NCBI GenBank assembly: GCA_937925385.1
Contig: CALEWN010000143.1
Span: 1 to 5,237 of the forward strand
DNA length: 5,237 bases
Origin: an uncultured Senegalimassilia sp.
GTDB taxonomy: Bacteria > Actinomycetota > Coriobacteriia > Coriobacteriales > Eggerthellaceae
Reading direction: 5' to 3'
The notes beneath the pieces were generated by a model. The model did not search any database. It worked only from the letters and a program-made list of their open reading frames with translations, and was not told the DNA's origin. Within the stretch, counting starts at the first letter, position 1. Every line of letters starts with the position of its first letter. Positions 1 through 4,525 of the stretch are shown here, one piece after another. Made by a program: the position numbers and the translations under genes.

Positions 1-54
1 CGCGAAGCCGACCACGCCCAAGTGGTCGACCTGTTCCGCAAGGTCATGGCGTAA
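1..54 (+). CDS. 3' end of an unidentified protein-coding gene (partial)
   Basis: Frame 1 is open from the left edge and reads READHAQVVDLFRKVMA followed by a TAA stop at 52-54. The peptide looks like a normal amphipathic C-terminal helix, but 17 residues are too few to name a family. Coding status is supported in two ways. A strong rho-independent terminator lies about 107 bp downstream. A second copy of the same tail at 1456-1508 differs only at third codon positions over the last 16 codons, which is the pattern left by purifying selection on protein sequence. The start and most of the gene lie outside the window, so the function is unknown. Confidence 0.6.
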   Translation, partial: READHAQVVDLFRKVMA

Positions 55-56
55 GG
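2..56 (+). repeat. Direct repeat, left copy (gene tail; partner at 1456-1510)
   Basis: These 55 bases match 1456-1510 at 52 positions, with differences at 12, 21 and 30. They cover the last codons of the left-edge gene, its TAA stop and two bases beyond it. Similarity stops right after the stop codon. Its leftward extent cannot be judged because the window begins here; position 1 (c) already differs from its counterpart 1455 (t). Confidence 0.9.
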
Positions 57-160
57 TTGCGTTTCCGGGTGCGGTCTCGTGGACAAGACTGCGCGCGAAG
101 GGCCGTAAACGCAGGAGAGCGTGAGTACGCCGCCAAAGGGTCAGCAGTTTGAGCGACGGT

Positions 161-198
161 AAGGGCCAGCAACTCGTTTCGAGTTGCTGGCCCTTTTT
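161..198 (+). terminator. Strong rho-independent terminator of the left-edge gene
   Basis: A perfect 16-bp inverted repeat pairs 161-176 with 180-195 around a 3-base TTT loop. It runs into a T-tract at 194-198. The first pairs are A-T and the core is GC-rich, the classic intrinsic terminator shape on the plus strand. On the minus strand the stem is followed by TTACC, so termination there would be weak. Confidence 0.92.
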
Positions 199-426
199 GG
201 CGGCGAAGCGGTGCGGGCGCCGATAGCGTTACGGCGATGCGTCGGCAGGGTCGCCACGATGTGCTTGCTTGAGTTGTATGGTCGATATCGAGCCCAGTCT
301 GGTGTTGCTTCGGGGGTTTTGCGGCGCGGAGCGAGTTTCCGCTTTGCGGTCCAAGATGTCCTTTTCGCTATGGGGCGTGTTAATTACCTGGGGAAGCCGT
401 TCGTCGATGAGGGCATTTCGGCAATC
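199..426. other. Intergenic stretch with no supported gene
   Basis: Between the terminator and the promoter region of the next gene I see no reading frame with a good ribosome binding site and plausible protein composition. The open frames here overlap one another and encode Arg/Cys/Ser-rich low-complexity peptides. No tRNA-like or obvious RNA structure was recognised. Confidence 0.5.
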
Positions 427-454
427 TTGGGCGTGGCTGTGCGTTTGCTATGCT
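427..454 (+). promoter_or_regulatory. Candidate extended -10 promoter for the small membrane protein
   Basis: TATGCT at 449-454 matches the sigma-70 -10 hexamer at four of six positions. It is preceded by TGC at 446-448, which gives an extended -10. A poor -35 (TTGGGC, 427-432) lies 16 bp upstream. Transcription would start near 461, leaving a leader of about 20 bases that holds the AAGGAGG ribosome binding site (470-476). This is a pattern match only. Confidence 0.35.
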
Positions 455-480
455 GAAGCCCCCCAATTGAAGGAGGCGAC

Positions 481-957
481 ATGCGCAAGAACGGCAACAT
501 GTTTGAATGGGCAATAGAGGTTGCGGTGGTCGTTGCAATTGTGCTCTTGCTGATGGGGGTATGCTTTTGGGTGGTTCCACATCTTCAGAAAACGGATCGC
601 TCAGCGTCGCCTACGTTCTCGGTCTTTGACGTCGAAGATACACAATCGAAAAGGGGAAGCGTTCCGCAAACCGACGATATGGTTGGCGGTATCGACGATG
701 TGGTCTTTCGTGGTAAAGGGGTTGTGACGTCTTTGGATGCCGCCGCGCTCATTGCGTGTATTCGCATAACGTCAGAGGATTCTTATGGTCTTGAGCAAGG
801 CGGAGAATATCGCTTCAATTTCGATGAGCGCTTCGAGCAGGTAAAGCTTACGCTCGATGGTGTCGATGTTGGCAGCGTTGTGGATTTTCGCTATCGAGCC
901 ATTACTTGCGACAGGGAAGGAACCCTCGTGGGCGAGTTCATTATGCTGGCGCTATAG
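481..957 (+). CDS. Small single-pass membrane-anchored protein of unknown function
   Basis: This 158-residue protein starts at an ATG placed 4 bases after a perfect AAGGAGG (470-476) and stops at TAG 955-957. Residues about 10-32 form one strongly hydrophobic helix. The short N-terminus is basic (MRKNG), suggesting an N-in anchor with residues 33-158 outside. The outer part begins with a polar, probably flexible stretch (37-75). It continues as a compact domain with alternating hydrophobic positions (76-158), including a helix near 84-95 and strand-like segments near 110-158, and two cysteines (93 and 143). I do not recognise the family. A pilin or pseudopilin was considered because of the N-terminal helix, but no canonical prepilin cleavage motif is present. 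GC over 481-720 is about 51% by hand count, below the genes to the right, hinting at acquired DNA. It appears monocistronic: a terminator lies upstream and no gene follows. A later ATG at codon 7 lacks its own ribosome binding site. Confidence 0.78.
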   Translation: MRKNGNMFEWAIEVAVVVAIVLLLMGVCFWVVPHLQKTDRSASPTFSVFDVEDTQSKRGSVPQTDDMVGGIDDVVFRGKGVVTSLDAAALIACIRITSEDSYGLEQGGEYRFNFDERFEQVKLTLDGVDVGSVVDFRYRAITCDREGTLVGEFIMLAL

Positions 958-1116
958 GTTGCGGAAGGGTTTCGCGGTGCCGCTTGCGCTTGTGTGCTTG
1001 GGTGAATAAGGTGGTGCGGCGCTTCCGGGGTGTCTGCGGTGCTCGTGGCCGAAAATGCGAGAGATGCGCAACTGCGGGAGGGCTCGATTGGATACCCGGG
1101 TGCAGTTGGGCAGCAA

Positions 1117-1146
1117 ATGCGGCGTTCAAGGTCGATTTCGCCGCAT
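1117..1146. repeat. Hairpin 1: 8-bp inverted repeat
   Basis: ATGCGGCG (1117-1124) is the exact reverse complement of 1139-1146, with a 14-base loop. It lies three bases before a second perfect hairpin. Confidence 0.6.
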
Positions 1147-1149
1147 CGA

Positions 1150-1176
1150 GACCCGGATTCGGCTCCAATCCGGGTC
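1150..1176. repeat. Hairpin 2: perfect 10-bp inverted repeat
   Basis: GACCCGGATT (1150-1159) pairs perfectly with 1167-1176 around a 7-base loop. A T-run (1195-1201) follows 18 bases later, too far for a normal intrinsic terminator. Confidence 0.7.
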
Positions 1177-1207
1177 GTGTCGGTGCAACGCTCGGTTTTT
1201 TGTCCAT

Positions 1208-1259
1208 CACGCGGTCTTTTACCAAGCGTGTTGCCCTCGAAGGGTCGCGTCCCTCGGGC
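1208..1259. repeat. Hairpins 3 and 4: further stem-loops of the structured block
   Basis: CACGCGGT (1208-1215) pairs with ACC (1221-1223) and GCGTG (1226-1230), leaving a two-base AA bulge and a CTTTT loop. Next, GCCC (1233-1236) can pair with GGGC (1256-1259), enclosing AGGG/CCCT (1241-1244 with 1251-1254). Alternatively CCCT (1234-1237) pairs with AGGG (1241-1244). The alternative pairings make the exact fold uncertain. Confidence 0.45.
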
Positions 1260-1333
1260 GAGATTTGCATTGGGGTGCTCTTGCGTGCTTCAAAGCGCGG
1301 ACAGCAAACGCGTCAGGCGAACGAGGGGCGTCG

Positions 1334-1419
1334 GGCGAACAGGGGACGGAGGTGTGTTCACGACAGCGCGTTGCGCTCCCGAAGGGTTAGCGTGAACACA
1401 CCTCCGTCCCCTGTTCGCC
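1334..1419. repeat. REP-like palindromic element: 29-bp perfect stem
   Basis: Bases 1334-1362 are the exact reverse complement of 1391-1419. The arms contain GGGGACGGAGGTGTGTTCAC. The 28-base apex can form two mini-hairpins, AGCGC-GTT-GCGCT (1365-1377) and CCC-GAA-GGG (1378-1386), so the single strand would fold like a three-way junction. Arms built on GGGGACGG are typical of repetitive extragenic palindromes scattered through many bacterial genomes and often mobilised by RAYT/TnpA-REP transposases; that link is from general knowledge and no transposase is in the window. The element has no T-tract, so it is not an ordinary terminator. It ends 36 bp before the duplicated gene tail. Confidence 0.75.
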
Positions 1420-1455
1420 GTCTGCGGCAACCGACAGCCGGCAACTTGCAGCTTT

Positions 1456-1508
1456 GCGAAGCCGATCACGCCCAGGTGGTCGATCTGTTCCGCAAGGTCA
1501 TGGCGTAA
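1456..1508 (+). pseudogene. Duplicated gene-tail remnant (second copy of the left-edge gene's 3' end)
   Basis: Translated in the same frame as the left-edge gene, this reads EADHAQVVDLFRKVMA and stops at TAA 1506-1508. It differs from the first copy by GAC/GAT, CAA/CAG and GAC/GAT, all silent. Upstream, the frame continues through the REP-like hairpin into Arg-rich sequence with no plausible start, so the body of a gene is missing. It is either the displaced original 3' end left after an element inserted into the gene end, or the stump of a deleted tandem paralogue. A strong terminator follows at 1582-1619, as expected behind a real gene end. Confidence 0.6.
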
Positions 1509-1510
1509 GG
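1456..1510 (+). repeat. Direct repeat, right copy (partner at 2-56)
   Basis: 52 of 55 bases match 2-56, including the stop codon and the following GG. The sequences diverge completely after 1510, so the shared block ends at the gene end and does not include the terminator. Confidence 0.9.
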
Positions 1511-1581
1511 CAGCCTGCGCTAGCTCCGAGCTAAGGCGTTGGCGCGGAACCAAAACGGCCGCGATAAAGGCATAACCTACT

Positions 1582-1619
1582 AAGGGTTGGCCCCGGAAGA
1601 GCTTCGGGGCCAACCTTTT
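1582..1619 (+). terminator. Strong rho-independent terminator after the duplicated tail
   Basis: GGTTGGCCCCG (1585-1595) pairs perfectly with CGGGGCCAACC (1605-1615). One G-U and two A-T pairs extend it outward to 1582 and 1618, and a TTTT tail occupies 1616-1619. It points rightward. On the minus strand the stem is followed by CTTAGTAGG, so it would only weakly stop transcripts from the convergent SPFH gene. Confidence 0.9.
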
Positions 1620-1695
1620 CTCATTTGCTAGTGATTCTCTTGTGGCGTATATGCATTCCCGGTGACCCTTGGGCAGATCAAAGCCGGGGCTTTGC

Positions 1696-2646
1696 TTAGG
1701 CCTCGAAGGGGTTGTCTTTGTCCTCGGGCTTCTGCTGGGCCGCCTGCGCTGCGAGGATGTCCGGGAGAATTGAGGAAGAACCCTCGAAGCCCGACGGGAG
1801 CAGGATGGTCGAGGCCTTGCCGGATTCGGCGAATGACCCCATCATCTCCACCCACTGGGTGTACGTGAATAGGTCGTTCGCTTCCTTGGCCGACACGCCG
1901 GAGGACTTGATCACGTCAAGCGATGCGGCGATGCCGTCGGCGATGGCCTTGCGCTGGTTCGCGATACCGATGCCCGTCTGCTCCATGGCCTCGGCCTGGG
2001 CGCGCGCCGCCACGACGGTCTTGGTGCGCTCGGCCTCGGCAAGCGCCTTCGCCGCTTCCTGGTCGCGCTGCGCCGAGTTGATCGCGTTCATGGAGCGCTC
2101 GACGTCCTTCGGCAGCTCGATGTCGGTGATGAGCGTGGTGATGATGTCGTAACCGTAGCCCGCCATGAGCTCGGTGACGGAATCCTTCACGTTCTGCGCG
2201 ATGAGGTCCTTGTTGTCGAACACCTCGTCGAGCGTGTAGCTAGGGATGGCCGAGCGCAGCGCGTCGGCGATGTAGCTTTCCATCTGGTCGATGGGATTGC
2301 TCAGAATGTAGTAGCTGCGGTAAACGCCCGACTGCTCGACGGTCTGGGCGGGCATCTGGTCGACGCGGAACTGGACCGAGACCGCCGTGCCGATGGTCAC
2401 GTTGTCCTTCGTCTTGCCGTTGAGCGAGTAACGCGCCTCTTGCGTGCGCAGGTTGACCTCGGCGGCGCGGCGCTCGATGATCGGAATCAGGAAGTGAAGG
2501 CCCGGCTGCACGATACGGTTGAACTTGCCGAGGCGCTCGATGATGGACGCCTCCTGCTGCCGCACGACGAACAACATCGGCGAGCCAAGGGCCGCGGACC
2601 CGACGGCCGCAGCGATGAACAGGATGAGAAGGGTAAGTACGATCAT
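1696..2646 (-). CDS. SPFH/stomatin-prohibitin family membrane protein, HIR-type
   Basis: This 316-residue protein belongs to the SPFH (PHB, band 7) superfamily, membrane-anchored scaffolds that oligomerise in ordered membrane patches. An N-terminal helix (residues 1-20) anchors it. The SPFH domain follows from about residue 22 to 180 and includes FVVRQQEASIIERLGKF and the QPGLHFLIP turn. A charged Ala/Glu-rich helix (about 185-222) is the expected coiled coil. The segment with TGIGIANQRKAIADGI (224-239) and a Thr/Gln-rich region before STILLPSG (279-286) closely recall hypersensitive-induced-response (HIR) proteins and their bacterial relatives rather than HflK/HflC. The C-terminus is Gln/Lys/Asp-rich and likely cytoplasmic. 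The start at 2646 is chosen because AAAGGAAG lies just upstream; an in-frame ATG 21 codons earlier gives an Arg/Ser-rich extension and no good site. No NfeD-like partner is seen; the neighbour upstream is the LuxR regulator. The exact role is unknown. Confidence 0.95.
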   Translation of the reverse strand: MIVLTLLILFIAAAVGSAALGSPMLFVVRQQEASIIERLGKFNRIVQPGLHFLIPIIERRAAEVNLRTQEARYSLNGKTKDNVTIGTAVSVQFRVDQMPAQTVEQSGVYRSYYILSNPIDQMESYIADALRSAIPSYTLDEVFDNKDLIAQNVKDSVTELMAGYGYDIITTLITDIELPKDVERSMNAINSAQRDQEAAKALAEAERTKTVVAARAQAEAMEQTGIGIANQRKAIADGIAASLDVIKSSGVSAKEANDLFTYTQWVEMMGSFAESGKASTILLPSGFEGSSSILPDILAAQAAQQKPEDKDNPFEA

Positions 2647-2674
2647 GGTGCTTCCTTTCTGCTGGGATGAGCTG

Positions 2675-2701
2675 ATTCTACCGGATAAGGGCAGCCGGCA
2701 A
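2675..2701 (-). promoter_or_regulatory. Candidate promoter for the SPFH gene
   Basis: On the minus strand, TAGAAT (2680-2675) is a five-of-six match to the -10 hexamer. TTGCCG (2701-2696) lies 15 bp upstream as a possible -35; this spacing is short. Start of transcription near 2668 would leave a leader of about 22 bases containing the GGAAG ribosome binding site. It suggests SPFH can be expressed separately from luxR, although read-through is also possible because I see no good terminator in the 91-bp gap. Confidence 0.4.
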
Positions 2702-2737
2702 CGTGACAATTCCGCGCACGTCTTGTTCGCGAATGCT

Positions 2738-4303
2738 TTATCCTGCCTGGTCGACCTGCTTTTGCACGAGTGCTGTGAGCTCCTTTTTGCTGTGAACGTC
2801 CAGCTTGGCGTAGATGCTTCGGGTGTGGGCTCGGATGGTGTAGATGGACACCACTTCGCGGTCGGCGATCTCTTGGGCGGTCCGCCCGCGCGCTAGGCCC
2901 AGGAACACCTCGGTCTCACGGGCGGACAGGCCCGCGGCGCGCGCGACCTCCTCGCAGGCAAGCTTCCATCGGCCCGGCTGCCTTGCCGCTCCGGCTCCCG
3001 AGGCGTTGTCCGCCGCGCCCGCGCTGTCCTCATCCACGGGCAGCAGCATACCGTTGATCTGCTTCTCGGAGAAGACGAACAGCACGTCGATGAGCACGGC
3101 CACGCCGATCAGGGCGATGATGACCTTCATCGCGCTTTCCGAGATATGCGACGCTTGGTACGCCATGGCCAAAAGACTTGCCACAAGCGTGCCGCCCGAC
3201 AACGCCGCATTGCCAAGCGCCACGATGCGCAGCGCGCCGCCGCGCCACTGATAGACCAGGTAATACAGCATGGCCCACACCACCATGTTGTAGCACGTGC
3301 ACACCACCCAGGCGCCCGACGCCACAGCAGGCGTGTTTAAGGAGAACATGGCGATGCACACGATAAGCACCGTAAGCGCGCAGGCGGCAACGGAATACAT
3401 TTTGGCGAACCCGTCGCGACGGGATTTTGCGAGCAGCACGGCAGCCATGATGGCGATCATGAGGGGGACCTCGATAAGCTGGGAAACCACGTTTGCGCCG
3501 ATGGCGAACGTCGGTGGCACGCTGATCAGCACATATGCGCGGATCAGCTCAAGTGCCGTGGAGCACAGGCCGATGGAGGCGAGCAGCACACAGAATCTGC
3601 GCGTCAACTTCACCGGGGTGTTGAGCACCTGCCTCTCGCCTCGCAAGTCTTTGCGGCGTATGCAGAACAGCGCGGCGCCCATCACGGGCAGTGCGATGAA
3701 AGCCGCAACGGCTATCGGCTGCGGGCAGCCGTTCAGCACGAAGTAGATCGCGATGGAAAAGAGCGTGCATTCGGCTAGCCGGTAAAGCGCGCGGTGGGGC
3801 GGCAACGTGCCAAATAGGCCGGCCGCACGTACGAACAGCATGGTGGTGCCGACGCCCGCGAGTGCGCAACCGGAATTGAACAGCACGGTGAGTGCGAAGT
3901 GGGGAACGGCTGCGCCCAACACTTCGCTACGGGCGTTGCAGATGAGAATCGTGCCCACGGCCGCCACAAGGCCGCCAATGAACGCGGTCCGGTTCTTCGC
4001 GACCCATTTGGAGAAGCGGTCGGCGAACAGCGCGACGAACAACAGTGTGATGAAGCATGCTAGCAGATGCACGAGCATGAGGTTTTCGGTGATGTTGCTG
4101 TTGTCGGTCTCGTGCAGCCAGAACGATCCGGAGAACGCGATGGTGTTCCACGCAATCCAGAAGCCCAGGCCCAGATACGTCAAGCTAGGCGCCTGCCGGT
4201 CGATGGACGCAAGCGCCGTCGAGAATCGCTCGGAAGCGCTCGCGGTCGCTTTTCCTTGCGCGCGCTGGTTCTGCGTCACGTCGTCCTGTTCGCGAATTGC
4301 CAT
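2738..4303 (-). CDS. LuxR-family transcriptional regulator with 12-helix membrane domain
   Basis: This 521-residue protein joins a transporter-like membrane domain to a DNA-binding domain. A polar N-terminus (1-40) precedes twelve hydrophobic segments at about 41-63, 74-94, 107-123, 134-158, 177-192, 197-215, 236-260, 268-292, 303-322, 331-352, 360-382 and 393-412, split six plus six by a charged loop (216-235) as in the major facilitator fold. A flexible Ala/Gly/Asp linker (about 420-445) leads to a GerE/LuxR helix-turn-helix (about 455-515). That domain has the hallmark LSARETEV (459-466), the AQEIAD scaffold turn (476-481), a recognition helix with SIYTIRAHTRSIYAKL (486-501), and the KKEL end (507-510). 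This architecture is characteristic of Eggerthellaceae, where such proteins have been shown to control neighbouring metabolic genes in response to small molecules. It has no phosphoreceiver domain, so sensing probably occurs through the membrane domain. The ATG at 4303 follows a G-rich GGGGGGAT site. The divergent gene and paired operators upstream are its likely targets; the ligand is unknown. Confidence 0.95.
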   Translation of the reverse strand: MAIREQDDVTQNQRAQGKATASASERFSTALASIDRQAPSLTYLGLGFWIAWNTIAFSGSFWLHETDNSNITENLMLVHLLACFITLLFVALFADRFSKWVAKNRTAFIGGLVAAVGTILICNARSEVLGAAVPHFALTVLFNSGCALAGVGTTMLFVRAAGLFGTLPPHRALYRLAECTLFSIAIYFVLNGCPQPIAVAAFIALPVMGAALFCIRRKDLRGERQVLNTPVKLTRRFCVLLASIGLCSTALELIRAYVLISVPPTFAIGANVVSQLIEVPLMIAIMAAVLLAKSRRDGFAKMYSVAACALTVLIVCIAMFSLNTPAVASGAWVVCTCYNMVVWAMLYYLVYQWRGGALRIVALGNAALSGGTLVASLLAMAYQASHISESAMKVIIALIGVAVLIDVLFVFSEKQINGMLLPVDEDSAGAADNASGAGAARQPGRWKLACEEVARAAGLSARETEVFLGLARGRTAQEIADREVVSIYTIRAHTRSIYAKLDVHSKKELTALVQKQVDQAG

Positions 4304-4390
4304 ATCCCCCCGATTCCCGATTGGCTTTCGTGTTGTTGGCCGGAAGAGGGCGCGGTGCCCCCTGTTCAGCGTCCCCTTCTCCGTCTAGCC

Positions 4391-4396
4391 ATTCTA
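4391..4396 (-). promoter_or_regulatory. Candidate -10 element of the luxR promoter
   Basis: TAGAAT on the minus strand (4396-4391) matches TATAAT at five of six positions. No good -35 is found at normal spacing. The region where a -35 would sit (about 4413-4420) abuts and partly overlaps operator 1, which would fit autoregulation. The leader would be about 80 bases long. Confidence 0.35.
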
Positions 4397-4418
4397 AACC
4401 CCTACGTCCATATTCGAC

Positions 4419-4433
4419 TAGTCAACTAGTGAC
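4419..4433. promoter_or_regulatory. Operator 1: palindromic 15-bp site
   Basis: TAGTCAACTAGTGAC. Its core lies within ACTAGT-CA-ACTAGT (4417-4430), an inverted repeat broken only at the central two bases. It matches operator 2 at 14 of 15 positions. CTAG is rare in most bacterial genomes, yet two copies sit here within 12 bases. It lies on the luxR side of the divergent region. Confidence 0.65.
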
Positions 4434-4451
4434 CATAAGGTGGTACTAACA

Positions 4452-4466
4452 TAGTTAACTAGTGAC
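4452..4466. promoter_or_regulatory. Operator 2: palindromic 15-bp site
   Basis: TAGTTAACTAGTGAC, containing the perfect 10-bp palindrome TAGTTAACTA (4452-4461). The same orientation and the same trailing GTGAC are found in operator 1, and the two centres are 33 bp apart, about three helical turns. If the rightward transcript starts near 4503, this site is centred near -46, a typical position for a LuxR-type activator; operator 1 would be near -79. Confidence 0.65.
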
Positions 4467-4490
4467 GTAGCTGGGGTTTTGCGGAAAACG

Positions 4491-4496
4491 TATGGT
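4491..4496 (+). promoter_or_regulatory. Weak candidate -10 element of the rightward gene
   Basis: TATGGT matches TATAAT at four of six positions. No recognisable -35 lies 16-18 bp upstream, which is what an activator-dependent promoter would look like. The leader to the ATG at 4526 would be about 23 bases. Confidence 0.3.
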
Positions 4497-4525
4497 GGTG
4501 ACCGTTCCGAGACGAGGGGGTCATC

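Larger units (their letters stand above)
958..1455. other. Non-coding, hairpin-rich intergenic block
   Basis: About 500 bp with no credible gene. A long open frame crosses it but encodes an Arg/Cys/Gly-rich peptide with no ribosome binding site or family resemblance. The content is structural: inverted repeats at 1117-1146, 1150-1176, 1208-1230 and 1233-1259, a T-run at 1195-1201, and a 29-bp-stem REP-like hairpin at 1334-1419. The first part (958-1116) shows nothing I can interpret. Confidence 0.6.

Noticed and set aside
493..580. Type IV pilin-like N-terminus in the small membrane protein
   Set aside because: The hydrophobic helix contains Glu residues, but there is no Gly followed by a residue with Glu at +5 as prepilin peptidase requires.
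906..1508. 200-codon open frame running into the duplicated tail
   Set aside because: No ribosome binding site, starts inside the preceding gene, Arg/Cys/Gly-rich composition and passage through the REP-like hairpin. Only its last 16 codons look like protein.
1678..1695. Small hairpin just after the SPFH stop codon as a leftward terminator
   Set aside because: Only a 6-bp stem and no T-tract follows it on the minus strand.
1712..2152. Plus-strand open frame opposite the SPFH gene
   Set aside because: Antisense shadow of a confidently identified gene; no ribosome binding site and Ser/Ala-rich low-complexity translation.
2724..4297. TGTTCGCGAAT found at both 2724-2734 and 4287-4297, flanking luxR
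   Set aside because: Only 11 bp, built on the common palindrome TTCGCGAA, and one copy lies within the luxR coding start. Probably chance.
4340..4385. GC-rich inverted repeat and CCCCTGTTC resembling the REP core in the luxR leader
   Set aside because: The pairing is short and imperfect and the shared core is only nine bases. Not enough to call a second REP element or a leader structure.
2675..4425. TTG-C- to TAGAAT at 23-bp spacing upstream of both minus-strand genes (2704-2709 to 2675-2680, and 4420-4425 to 4391-4396)
   Set aside because: The spacing is too long for a sigma-70 promoter, and short hexamers like these recur easily by chance.
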